DNA of 64,000 nt from Limonium bicolor (GCA_023374045.1 CM041777.1:106036046-106100045), one strand, 5' to 3'; numbered from the stretch's first letter, positions 25,312-36,600 are shown. Made by a program: numbers and translations. Notes: generated from the sequence alone by a model not told the origin.

Positions 25312-25734
25312 TGAGTCGCTGTGTTTTGAGTTTGCTCATGAGTATTTCGCTTGTTTGTTGTAGTTCCTATTGTAGATTTGTAGTGGGATGTAAACACTTG
25401 CTTAAGTGGTTAAGAGTTTAAGTTGAGGTCTAGAGTTCAAATCCCATTATGGACAAATAAGGTTTTTTTATTCATTCTCTTCTTCCGGTGTACACGTGGA
25501 AACAAAAAGTAAATGTGGATGCGTGATGTTTCCTTTTTTTATTTTTATAATTTAAAATTGAATTTTAAATTAATTAAATCTAGTAACCTTGAATCTTCGT
25601 TTTGAAGAAAATCTATAAGTTAAAAATAAATAAATCTAAAAAATTTAGTAACTGTCAAGTAAAAAATCCTGGTTTTATAGAAAAATCTACAAGTTTAAAA
25701 CAAATAATTCTAAAAAATGTATTAACTGTTAAGT

Positions 25735-26660
25735 AAAAAATCTTAGTTTTAGAGGAAAATTGTACTAATAATCCTTTATTATATAATGTCAATAAAACTA
25801 GTCTGGAATTTTAATCTGAGCAAATTTTATAAATATTATAAGATAAATTTTGAACAAATGGTTTAAAATGTTGAACAAATGGTTTAAAATGTTGAAAATG
25901 TTGAACAAATGGTTTAAAATGTTGAACAAATGGTTTAAAATGTTGAACAAATAGTTTAAAATGTTGAACAACATGTATTACTAATATGAACATGTACCTG
26001 GTGTTTTAAAGTGACGAAAATTAGGAAATTGTAAATTATATTGATATTATTTTATAATAAAAAATCTGATTCACAAATGGCTTAAAATGTTGAATAAATG
26101 GTTTAAAATGTTGAACAACGTCTATTGCTAATATTAACATGTAATTGATATTTAAAAATGGTGAAAAATGTATTAACTGTTAAGTAAAAAATCCTAGTTT
26201 TAGAGGAAAATTGTAATAATAATCCTTTATTATATAATGTCAATAAAAAAACTATTCTAAAATTTTAATCTGAGCAAATTTTATAAACATTATAAGAAAT
26301 TTTGAACAAATGGTTTAAACTGTTGAACAAATGGTTTAAAATATTGAACAAATGGTTTAAAATGTTGAACAAATGGTTTAAAATGTTGAACAAAATGTTT
26401 AAAATGTTGAACAAATGGTTTAAAAATGTTGAACAAATGGTTTACAATGTTGAACAAATGGTTTAAAATGTTGAACAACGTGTATTACTAATATGTACAT
26501 GTAACTTGTGTTTAAAAATGGCAAAAAATTAGGAAATTGTAAATTATATTGATACTGTTTTATAATTAAATTTCTGATTTGAATAAATGGCTTAAAATAT
26601 TGAACAAATGGTTTAAAATGTTGAACAACATGTATTGCTAATATTAACATGTAACTAATA
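25735..26660. repeat. 21-bp minisatellite within a ~450-bp higher-order repeat
   Basis: The unit 'aacaaatggtttaaaatgtt' (21 bp with one more base) repeats in blocks at 25853-25975, 26075-26125, 26307-26483 and 26583-26632. Each block is followed by 'aacatgta' and an AT-rich spacer. The flank beginning 'ttagttttagaggaaaattg' occurs at about 25742 and again at about 26194, so the whole assembly is a duplicated unit of about 450 bp. Because 21 is divisible by 3, long frames with a repeated heptapeptide appear on the minus strand; they are not considered genes. Confidence 0.85.
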
Positions 26661-27149
26661 TTTAAAAATGGTAAAAATAGAAATTGTTTAATTATGATAA
26701 AAAGATATTTAAGAGTGATAAATTTTTTAAAACGGTAACTTATTGAAATAATTTTTAAATCAATAGAGAAATTAAAATAATTTAATTATATAATTTTAAA
26801 AACAAAATATAAAAACAAAAACTAATATATAATTAAAAATGACACGTCAGTGACCGGAAGCACGCTGTAATGTGCTTCTGGTTGTATAATAGACGCTTTG
26901 CACACAAAAGTCCATGAAGTCAAAAGTTTATGTACTGATAGCTTGTCACTATAGCAGCCAAAGCTTGCAGCAACTATTCGAAATTCCATATCATCGGAAG
27001 TTAATTATATTCTGCACATGCTTTAGAAGTTTCAGACGTTATTATATTCTTAAACATAAAAAATAGCAGCGTAAGTATAAGATTCCCCAGCAATCTTAAG
27101 TTCATTTTCCCTCAATACACAAATCCAATTTCACACCACATTTGTCCCA

Positions 27150-29157
27150 TTGGTGGAACGGAAACATTTAATGACGGCTGAAACCGTGATTAATAGGAGG
27201 GCCGCAATTAATAAATGATGCTTATAGAATTAACCGTAAGCAATAATCGATCGTAGGTAGACGCGTCTTTTTTACAACGGACTTTCGATGACGGCTATCA
27301 GTAACCGTAATGTAAAGCCCTGTGTTGACGCGCACTTTTATGGTCAACGGACTTTAGATTACGGTTTAGTGATAACCGTCATCTAAAGTCCCCGCCCACT
27401 GATGATCGACGACGTCGTTTTGACCTGACGCCAAATATTTCCCGCATTATTTGATTTTGGGAAATTTCATGAAATGTCACTATATTTTTGGCTAATTCAT
27501 GAAATGCCACTACAAAAAGAAAGTCATGAAATGCCACTATATTTTCGGAAAAGTTCATGAAATGCCACTATAGTTGGAAAAAAGACAAAAATACAACTAC
27601 TAGTTAACAAAGTACTTTTAAAGTTCACAATATGCCCCTAAGTGTTAAAAATTAACAAAAATTAACAAAAATATCAAAATACAATAAAAATATAAAAAAA
27701 TTATAAAAATTTATCAAAAATTGAAAAAATTAAATATATATATTAATATTAAAAAAATAAATATTTCTTTTTTTTAATTTATTCAATACCATAAAAAGAA
27801 TATTGAGTTCTAAACAAAAAATTTATACCAATTTAGTACCATAATTTATACCGAATAAGTACCATTATTTTTATCATGTATTTTTTAATTATTATTTTCT
27901 ATCAATTTAGATCATTTATTTCTTCAAAGTAAATAATTTTTTTATATTACTGATTAATTTTAAAAACTAAAATTTCTAATTATAATAATTTATTTGAGAT
28001 AGAGCGACTGAGAATATATATGTAACATACAATATTAAATAGTAAAACTTGTTTGAAATGTAGAATAAAACGTTTTCACAGTAATAATATGCAACTTATT
28101 ATTTCTTTAATTATCATTACTTGCTCATAATAAGTTGCATATTATTATTCTGAAAATGTTTTATTCTACATTTCAAATAACTTTTACTATTTAATATTGT
28201 ATGTTATATATATATTCTCAATCGCACTATTTCCAATAAATTATTATATTTAGAAATTTTAGTTTTTAAAATTTATCAGTAATATAAAAAAATTATTTAC
28301 TTTGAAGAAATAAATAATCTAAATTGATAGAAAATAATAATTAAAAATTTTATGATAAAAATTTTGGTACTTATTTGGTATAAATTATGGTACTAAATTG
28401 GTAAATAAATTAGTATAAATTTTTTGTTTAGAACTCAATATTATTTTTATGGTATTGAATAAATTTTAAAAAATGAAATGTTTATTTTTTTAATATTTAA
28501 TGATATTTTCATTTTTATAATTTTTAATTTTTTATAATTTTTAAAAATTTTATAAATTTTTATTAATTGTTTTTTAATTTTTATAAATTTATATATACTT
28601 TTTTATTTTTTATAATTTTTTATATTTTTGTTGTATTTTGATATTTTTGTTAATTTTTAACACTTAGGGGCATATTGTGAATTTTAAAAGTACTTTGTTA
28701 ACTAGTAGGGTATTTTTGTCTTTTTTCCAACTATAGTGGCATTTCATGGACTTTTCAAAAAATATAGTGGCATTTCATGACTTTCTTTTTTTTAGTGACA
28801 TTTCATGAATTAGCAAAAAATATAGTGGCATTTCATGAAATTTCCCTTTGATTTTTTTGACACCGCGCGTAGTCTAAATGACAGTTAACGACGTTGTTTT
28901 ACCAGCTTATTTTAGCTTAAAAAAACTAATTACATATGTGTTGCATGTTTGATCGAATAAGACTCATGGCTTAGTGGTTGCGGGTGCATGAGTCAACATT
29001 ATCGATCTTGAGTTTGAAACCCAGCATAGGCCAAATATTTTTCATGCTATTTTTTTTATTTCGTTAGACTTAAGATTACGGTTATGCAAGAACCGTAATT
29101 TAAAGTCTGATTTTAGATGGTTTTCTTATGAACCGTAATCTAAAGTTCTTTTAACTA
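27150..29157. repeat. Element remnant with palindromic 'accgtaatctaaag' motifs
   Basis: On both sides of the MITE at 27459-28846, variants of 'ctttagattacggtt' and its inverse 'aaccgtaatctaaag' recur, for example near 27285-27330, 27345-27390, 29068-29098 and 29104-29144. Paired forms flank short loops such as 'atgcaag'. This looks like another CACTA-style subterminal repeat field with its own motif, but no CACTA termini are visible. A tRNA-like A/B-box pair lies at about 28968-29025. Confidence 0.5.
27459..28846. mobile_element. Long-TIR Mutator-type MITE
   Basis: The 1388-bp element begins GGGAAATTTCATGAAATG and ends with the inverse. It is flanked by a perfect 9-bp duplication tttgatttt (27450-27458, 28847-28855), the target-site length typical of Mutator-like elements. 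The two arms (about 650-690 bp) are inverted copies almost to the centre near 28100-28150. The outer 150 bp of each arm contain 'catgaaatgccactata' about four times. No coding region is present. It inserted into the repeat remnant at 27150-29157. Confidence 0.92.
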
Positions 29158-29159
29158 AA

Positions 29160-30060
29160 AAATTTGTCCATTTACTCTACACACTCACAGTAACCTCTAC
29201 TTCTCTCGCGCGCTATCTTCCTTGCTGAAATCGCCTCCTCACTCTCGTCACCTTACTAATGGCCATCGTGGCCGTCGCTCCCGCCACCTTTGTCACTCCC
29301 ATCGCCGCCGGTCACCACCCATCTACCACTGGTCGTCGCCGTCGACTCTAACGCGTACTGGGTATGCGATTTCTGTCGATTGTTCCTATTTCTAACTTTG
29401 TTCATATATATGCCGATTGCTAGTTCTAACGTTGTTTCTGTCGATTCCTGAGAGTATAATGGCAAATGTTCTAACCTTGTTAATATATTTGTGCCCAGAT
29501 TCACAGTTAATTGGAACCTAATTCGTGGGCTGGTTTCTGCATTAATTGCCCACTTCGGTGCTTACTAACGGTAATTTTGCAAACCAAACTGTAAACTGTT
29601 GTAGTAATGTTTCTTTGTTTATTGTTTTTAAGAGTAAATTTGACTTGGTTATTCTTAGCATTTAGTTTTACAGTTAATACATAGTAGTGTAGTTTTAAAA
29701 TATAAAATTAGTTTATAAGTAATTCTGATGGTGCGTGTGAATTGATGTTGATAAAAGTGATTTGGAAATGTTAGAAATATGGGGGAGATGCTGTCGAATT
29801 TTTGCCGCAGTTTAGCTAGTATTTTTACCTTGATTTTTTGATGAATTCTAAGGTTGTCATTTTTTTATTTATGCATCAGGACTATGACTTTATCTTGGCT
29901 TCCGACCTCACTGTCGTAGCATCGGCTAATCGCCTACTAGAGGTAAGATTTACATATATATATATATATAGTATTTGACAAACTACCTAACATAGTTATT
30001 CGTCCATGATTGTTAAATCTCACACCTAGGGTGTGAATGTGTTTTTAAAATGTAGTTTAC
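29160..30060 (+). other. GC-rich leader and exon-like fragments, no intact gene
   Basis: A GC-rich patch at 29200-29360 starts a short frame at 29259 (MAIVAVAPATFVTPIAAG, about 30 codons) followed by a splice-donor-like 'tgggtatgcg'. At 29880-29942 an exon-like piece reads DYDFILASDLTVVASANRLL between 'gcatcag' and 'gaggtaag'. I do not recognise the protein. These may be 5' exons of a transposon-borne gene whose remainder was lost where the LTR begins at 30061. A (TA)n tract lies at 29953-29970. Confidence 0.3.
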
Positions 30061-31895
30061 TGTAACACCCCCGTCTATTAATCCTAATTCTTACCGTAAT
30101 TACAATTGAATCGTAACATTAAATAAAGATGTTTCAATCGCAGCGGAACTACTAACTATCTAGGCGGGTGTCACAACCATCCATCCGACTACTAAACCAT
30201 CCATCCGTAGTGATGACGAGATTAGCACAACTCATAAATAAATCCACATAGACCTAAGAACTAGTGAGCAACTATTCAGATTCATAATATAATACCACCA
30301 CCACTTGGCACATTTAATACAATGCCAGTCCGGACAACTCCTATACATTCCGTCTAATCATGATCAAAACTATACCCAATCCCGCACTTCGGTGTCAATC
30401 ATCGTACACCTGCAAATAAAATGTCGGTGCCCATGGAGGGCTCAACGCTTGTCCTAGTATGTTAAACCGTGTTATCTTAATCCCCTTTAGGTTACTCGGG
30501 TTAATTAGCCATCTTAACATGTCATCCAATTTACATGTTGTTCCGGTTTACAAACGAGAGATAAAAACTGTAAATACGGAAATGTAAACACCCAACAATT
30601 CATACAAGATAATCACAATCCATCAACCGACATATAACATTTAATATTCAGCAATTCCTTTTAATCCTTAGCAAGGATTAAATCGTCGAGTCGAAAGTCA
30701 CACTCTCATGGTTACCACCAACACTAAAAGCCCCGATTCCACCAACTCTCTTGTTATCTTGTGGGTGTCTCGTTAGATGGACAATTTCCCATTAACCTCA
30801 CCAAGTTTCATTTTTAATTAGATAGTCGTTCTGTTGCCACTGATTAGAGACCATTGGGCTTCCCTGTGTCTCGAGAGAGAGAGAGAGAGAGATAGACGTC
30901 CATATGGCCGTAGCCGTGTGCCAACAACAGCACCCTCTGCCAACCGATCTAAGACGATCAATTGGATTTCCACAACGAGAGGTTCCACACTCGGATCCTC
31001 TCTGGTGATCACACTGCGCAACCTGCTGGAACAGATGCAGACCAAGATTTCCCGTACTGATACACACCACCTCATCATCCACCATATCTCCATAGTTAAT
31101 CGTTTTAACCGACTCACCAACATTAGTTTTGAGTTCGTTGGAGATTACATTTTATTAATTCGATGCCTCGTAAGGTCTTACTCATACCTAGGAATAATCT
31201 AGGTTATATTCATGTTTCGTGCCAATGCTCTAAGGTCGGTGATACCGAACCTTTCATCCTAAGTTTGCAGTCTTAGGTAATTTGAGTATTATTGACAGTA
31301 TCGTACTCCATTGGGTTATCATCCTTGCTCGTATCGTAGTCGCGTGATATAAAGTACCAATGCGTCCGAAAGACGTACGCGCACAATAATAATATGTTTG
31401 GTCGTCGAGCTCATAAAAGAAAAAATCATATAACACAAATTTCATCATGCATATTTTTCTTAAGCATTTAGCACACAAATTTGTCCGAACCCGAGGGAGC
31501 CCTCAAGGGTTCAGACCACACAATCCAACATACCGTTCACCGTTGAACAATGCTAGCGTGACGTATCACGTTTATCCTCTATCTCTTTCGAAGGTCGTAT
31601 CTCTGGAATGTATAACTCGAATGTCAAAACTCATGTTTCGAGTCTATTTAATCATCCCAGAATAAGTTCTAACCCTTACTCAGTAATTAACCCTTTATTC
31701 GGTTATTTGTTTAGCTCGGGTCTTTCATTAAATCTCGGGATTTAATTATACACTATAGTTGTAAGAGTATAATATTTAGTAGTGAAGTATTATTTACTAC
31801 TTAGAGATTTAATCCCTAATAACCCATGTTATTTATCAAGGTTATTTTGATTTGTGTATTCGCATACAGACATATACATACTGATATATATATAT
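30061..31895 (-). mobile_element. 3' part of a fourth LTR, inverted, cut by the viral insertion
   Basis: The plus-strand sequence begins TGTAACACCCCCG, the inverse of the GGGGGTGTTACA end of LTR 3. On the minus strand the 'ttgagccctccatgggcacc...ttgcaggtgta' block and the 'aacggtatgttggattgtg' and 'ctgaacccttgaggg' blocks appear in the same order as in LTR 3. The upstream part is absent before the viral sequence begins near 31896, so the LTR is presumably split by the viral array and resumes beyond the window. The open frames in 30798-31202 overlap on both strands and are not supported as genes. Confidence 0.65.
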
Positions 31896-32191
31896 AATTA
31901 AAGAAAGTAAAGGACAGATATTGAAGAACAAATATTGAATAACTTGAATTGAAAGTGCAGAAATGGAAATAAATAACTTGAATTTAAATGAACATAAACA
32001 AATAAATAAACATAAGATATTGAATCTTGAAACTCACTTAAGAGTTTTTTCTTGTATTGATATTGAAGGATAGAAGATGGATACATGGATAGAGAATTTG
32101 ATTTTGGAAGAGCGAAGTCAGAGCTTATCTCTCTAGATTCTCTTTCTCGAACCTTGTAAAAACTTGTGTGTAACTAAGTGCCCGAATATCC

Positions 32192-32201
32192 CCTTATATA
32201 G
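32192..32201 (-). promoter_or_regulatory. Viral TATA box, copy A distal non-coding region
   Basis: The minus strand reads ctatataagg within 'cctatataagggg', the same as the copy upstream of ORF1 (40125-40134). By analogy with caulimovirids it would start pregenomic RNA about 30 nt downstream. Here only about 300 bp of viral sequence follow before host DNA. Confidence 0.55.
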
Positions 32202-32417
32202 GTGAGGACGGGGTCTTGGTGGTACAATAATGGAGGAGGCATTATTCGACTTCATTATTTGCTTTTGGAAAATAATAATGGAAGCACTATTTACTTTTAG
32301 AAAAGTAAATGCTTTTTGAAAAAGTAAAACTAATAATGTTGCTTTTGAAAAAGAAATGCAATAATTGAGATTCCATGCATGATTGTTGCGTCTTTTTGAA
32401 TTATTGATCCGATTTTT

Positions 32418-33112
32418 CTACAGCGTCTGATCGTCGTCGCTGCTGTCGTATGGATTTTGGTTGAAGTGTAGATCTTCTGGAAACTCTGGGTTGTCGAAAT
32501 GCTCGAACAGGTCCGTTGTTGAGATATTGAGTCTATAATGAATATTGTAAATTAATTCTTCCACTCCGAGCTCGACTTCGAGTTTGCGATGATGCCACTC
32601 GTAGTCTGTTGTACAGGGCTGCTCAGAGAATGGATCAATTCTTGTGATATAGTATGTGGAAGTGCAATATTCCACAAATCTTGTAGTTCTTGATCACGAA
32701 TGGTGAAATCTAGTGGTTCCTTGCCGGCGGCGACAAGGAAACTGTGGTGCAGGTGCCTTAGAGGAACCCACCTGTGAAGTTTTTGATATATTGGTCTGTC
32801 TATGGAGTAAAAACGATGGTCATAGGGCTGAACGTAGAGGAGCGTTTGACCTTGACGACCGTCGTATGGAAGATATTGATATGTCGTCATCTGGACTGGT
32901 TGTTGTTGATCTCTTAGTTGCCACTGCGAGCCATATCTGGGAACGTCTGGTAGAAATTGGAATTCAAGGGGAATTTGTGTGAGTTTTGTGGAGGTATGGT
33001 ATTTCAGAATCTTATGGAGCAACGTGTTGTTAGAATTGCTCTTTTGAATCTTGAATTTGAGCTTTCCAAAAGCTCGTTGCCATTTTGGTGGCTTTTGTTG
33101 AGACGGTGCCAT
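32418..33112 (-). pseudogene. Viral ORF3, copy A (unknown function)
   Basis: About 231 codons from MAPSQQKPPKWQRAFGKLKF to PYDSSDDDQTL and a TAG, with one frameshift near 32665. The N-terminus is basic with Trp, Lys and Gln. The middle carries a Tyr-rich block (TTYQYLPYDGRQGQTLLYV) and RWVPLRHLHHSFLVAAG. The C-terminus is acidic (FEHFDNPEFPEDLHF, SSDDD). It starts 77 bp after ORF2. No transmembrane segment, zinc finger or enzyme motif is visible, and I recognise no family. Conservation with copy B (49692-50366) supports that it was a real viral gene. A transactivator-like role is possible but unsupported. Confidence 0.55.
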
Positions 33113-33189
33113 TGTCTTCTTCTTGAGGAGGACGATGGTGTTGCTCTTGTTTTTGTACTCGTTTTTATACTCTCTTTTTTAATCTTGAT

Positions 33190-34523
33190 TTATGTAAAAT
33201 CTTCATAGTCCCCGTGTGGATCTTGGGCTAAAGGTCTACCGAATGGATCATAGGAGATTGATCCAGTAGAGGACGAGTCTTCTTTGTCGTCGGCGCATAC
33301 CTTGACATCGGGTATCTGGTTGATTTTGAATTGGGTATATTGTAGAGATAGTTCTGGGTTGGATTCCAAGAACTTTTGAAACATTTCATCTTGTTGCGGA
33401 GATTTGGGCTTTTGAGGTGCTTGACAAATGGCCAGTGGAGTTGGTGAAGAAGGAGCTGGTTTTGGGCTTAGGCCAGGGATGCCTAGTGTTTTTGTGGAGC
33501 TAGGAAGAACCTTTTGAGATTCTTGATAATCTTTGTAGGTAATGACCTTTTTGCCAGTGGTTGTATAGGCCTTTACGTTCTCATAAGAGCAGAACTTAGA
33601 CCAATACTTAGGCCACCATTTGATTCAAAAATCTCGAACCAAACAGTACAGGTATGGTGTTGGCAAAAATTGATCAATTTTGTACGTCCAACAGAAAATC
33701 CATGGGACGCAGAATATTGCGAAAAAGTGGAGTTCTTTTGTGTATTGTGGGCTGTTGTAATGTTGGAGCCAGTAGGCATAATTGGGTTGAACTGGTTTTG
33801 GTAAAATGTCTGAAGATCCTCCAAAATAGCGTCACCAATCGTAGAACCATATTGGAAAATCTTTGTCACACTGCTCATGGAAATTAATGAACCATGAGTG
33901 TGTTCCTGGTCGTAGTAAAAGAAATCGATACCATGCTTCTTGGTAATCGACGTAATTGTAGGTATTGGGATATAAGGTTACAGAGAAAGAGCGGGGCTGA
34001 TGGATTGGTCCCCATTCTTTGGCTGAAACTACCTTCTTGATGAAACATCTGGAAAAATCGGTTTGTGAGGAATTTGGGTTGGATCTATGGGTTATTCTAT
34101 GGATCTGGTTTCTATGAGGATGAGCTCATAGTATTTGAGGGTTTTTTGTTGCATATTGGTTTGCCAGTGTATTTCTGGAGGAAATATCCTTTTGGCAATA
34201 CTGTTGGCTATTTCTTGTGGTTGTGTTTGGATGTATCTGGTGATGGTAATTTTTTCTTGGATTGGTTTAATATGGTAGCCATTGGGGGTGTTTTGTGTGG
34301 ATCTGGTAGATTGAAGTTTTGTAGGTGTCTTGGCTGCTTGTAGAAATGTTGGTGCTGGGAAGTCTTGTGATAATGGTGCATATGGATTTTGTGTGATGAC
34401 CGCCGGTGAGGGCGCAATTGGTATATTCTTGTATGATGGGTGCTGCTGGGGCACCATCTGGTAATCTTGAGAAGTTTGTGACTTCTCACTCTTGGGTTGT
34501 TTCACCTTGCTTTTGCCACTCAT
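33190..34523 (-). pseudogene. Viral ORF2, copy A
   Basis: About 444 codons originally, starting MSGKSKVKQPKSEK and ending DPHGDYEDFT. The N-terminus is basic and rich in Gln and Pro. The middle has WQTNMQQKTLKYYELILIET, FSRCFIKKVV, a WYRFLL...SWFINFHEQ block and a WFYDW region, aromatic-rich patterns seen in ORFs of endogenous plant pararetroviruses. The end is acidic. A 1-bp deletion near 34095 and further frame changes near 33880 and 33560 kill it. Florendovirus genomes carry a second ORF of similar size with unknown function. In this copy the ORF1 stop codon just before the ATG has become sense. Confidence 0.6.
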
Positions 34524-36600
34524 TTTCTGTGGAAAGAAGATATTGTTTATGGTGAGAATCTGGTGATATATGATCTGGTGATATATTTTTTTGTTTTGAA
34601 AGTTTCCCTTGTAAAAATTCTCATGAAAGAAAATCTGGTAAGGAGTTATCCTCCCCTTTGATGAATTCGATTTGAAAGTTGAAAACAGAAAGAATAGCTT
34701 GCCAACGGGCAAAATTTTGTTTTGAAACGAGATTTTTAACATCCTTTTGTAAAACGTCTTTTGTTGATTTGCAATCTATACGTAGTAAAAAGGATTTGTT
34801 GTATAAATCATCTTGAAATTTTGAAATACATAGTACGATTGAAAGAATTTCTTTTTTTGATTGTGGAATAATTGAGCTGTGGCCCGATCCATATTCCAGA
34901 GTGGAAGCGTACCAACTGCTCTTGAGTAAGACCTTGGGGTCTTTGTTTGAGAATGCCTTCATAGCCACTGTTGGATGTGTCAGTTTCGACGATCAAAAAG
35001 GCTTGGGGATGTGGAATGGTAAGACATGGTAAGGAATAGGTATATTGCTTTAGGGATTGCACAACTTTGGTGTGCTATGGAGTCCATGGTGAAGGATTCT
35101 TTTGTAATCTGGAATAAAGAAGCTTTGCAATGTTGACGAAGTCTGGGAAAGAAATATGAAAGATAATTAAGGCATCCTAAAAATCTTTGCAATTGATTCT
35201 TTTCTTTGATCTCGTCTGGAAATTTGGAAACAAATTTCAAGCTTCTCTGGATGGGAGTAATGGTGTTTTGATGGATGTTGTGTCCAAGGAAACGTATGTT
35301 AACTTGAAACAACTTCATCTTGGGTTTGGAAACAACTAGACCATTAGTCTTGATGACCGAATGGAATGTCTTGAGATGCTTGAAGTGTTGTTCTATGGAA
35401 TCTGAAAAGACTAAGACATCATCAATATAAACAATGATAAAAGTTGAATATGGTGTAAGAATGTCATTCATGACATTCTGGAATTCTGATGGAGCATTTT
35501 TAAGGCCAACTGGCATTACGTTCCATTCGTAATGACCAAATGGGACAACAAATGCAATCTTGTATCGATCTGATTCTGAAATCTGAATTTGCCAGAATCC
35601 AGACTTCATGTAAAACTTGGAGAAAATCTTGGCTTTGTAAAGTCGGCCTAATAGATCTCTCTTGTTAGGAATCGGATATCTAATCCATTGAAGAACCTTG
35701 TTTAATGGTTTGTAGTCTATGACGAGTCGTGGAACTCCACGCTCCTTCTTTGCAGCATTCATGACGTAGAATGCACTAAAACTCCATGGTGATTTTGATG
35801 GTCAAATCAAACCTTTATCCAAAAGAGTTTGAATCTCTTTCTTGCAAATCTCTAGATGTTTGCTATTCATTTGAATTGGTCGAGCTTTGGTTGGAATATT
35901 GCGTTCATCGAAATCCTTTTCATAAGGAAGATGAACGATATGGCGCTTTCTACTCCAAAATGCATTGGGTAGATCTGCGCAAACATCCTCAAAGGTTTTC
36001 TCCATTTGAGAAATATCCTTTTGAGTTATGGGATCTTGAAGTCGCTCAGCTGTTCGAATATGAGCGAGTTGATTTTTAGAAAACTGGAGCTGGCTTTCTT
36101 TTCTGGTAATGGAATTGATCTGTTGGTAAAGAGTATTGGATTGAAGAACATTAAGTTCTTTTTGGATTATGGGCTCGGTGAAGAGAAAAGAATATTTTTC
36201 TCTATTGATCTTGACATGTAATCCCTTATGATCAACAAAGAAGGGATACAACTTGATAATAAAAGGAGAGCCAAGGATAATGTCTTGGCTAATGTTCTTG
36301 ATAACTACAAATTGTAGTTTAACAAGGAGATTCTTGTTTTGGACAGAAAGTTTGGATGTTTTGGCAATGATTTTGAGTGGATCGTTTCCTGCACCTACTA
36401 ATCGTTCTCGAGTAGGAGAACAATAATGGTGAGGAACTAATCCTTCTTGGATACAGTTTTGGTCTGCTCCTGAATCAATTAGAGCAACCATTGTTATCCT
36501 GAAGTCGGTTCCTTTGACTACAAGCGTGATGTTGGAATACCATTTTTAAAAGCGAAATCTTTCAATGATATTTATGGCCTGGGTTTCTAGATGATGGACT
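34524..36600 (-). pseudogene. Viral ORF1 protease, reverse transcriptase and RNase H, copy A
   Basis: The aspartic protease has its DSGADQNC active site near 36450-36480 and a downstream ILGSPF block. The reverse transcriptase is open from 35762 to 34980 with the YIDD catalytic motif at 35418-35429, WRYPIPNKRDLLGRL-like and FGHYEWNVMP blocks, and a C-terminal LGCLNYL. RNase H begins with ETDTSNSGYEG near 34970-35000 and runs to DFLS at 34621. In the pararetrovirus cycle these would process the polyprotein and copy pregenomic RNA to DNA. Frames change near 36500, 35800 and 35000. The conserved Gly-Tyr-Gly of RNase H is altered to GYE. The segment is non-functional as read. Confidence 0.85.

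Larger units (their letters stand above)
19775..25462. mobile_element. Large inverted-repeat transposable element
   Basis: The left arm (about 19775-22290) and right arm (about 22640-25462) are diverged inverted copies. Outer ends: 'gggatttgaac' and 'ttaaccactaaggcaag' on the left have inverted partners at 25400-25450. 'aaattcaccatggcta' at about 20050 pairs with 'tagccatggtgaatttt' at about 24982. 'gcaccctattg', the exon blocks and 'gcatgcacacacta' also appear in both arms in opposite orientation. Unpaired segments (about 20400-21200 and 23600-24700) show later insertions or deletions. Each arm carries a decayed transposase-like gene. The left end appears to continue before LTR 3, near 11060-11095, so LTR 3 inserted into this element. 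No target duplication was identified, and the superfamily is uncertain. Confidence 0.65.

Noticed and set aside
25405..25455. Possible tRNA gene
   Set aside because: A- and B-box-like sequences are present, but acceptor and anticodon stems do not pair and it has an inverted partner in a transposon arm.
25853..26483. CRISPR-like array
   Set aside because: Direct repeats have no unique spacers of constant length, and the sequence is plant nuclear DNA.
25811..26650. Minus-strand frames encoding repeated HFKPFVQ heptapeptides
   Set aside because: Produced by a 21-bp minisatellite whose period keeps frame; AT-rich, no start context or conserved domain.
30798..31202. Three overlapping frames on both strands near 31000
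   Set aside because: They lie in an inverted LTR around a (ga)n tract; the region aligns with non-coding parts of LTR 3.
34065..34343. Plus-strand frames within the viral copies, for example 92 codons here
   Set aside because: Antisense shadows of viral ORF2 and ORF1; the minus-strand frames carry the recognisable motifs.
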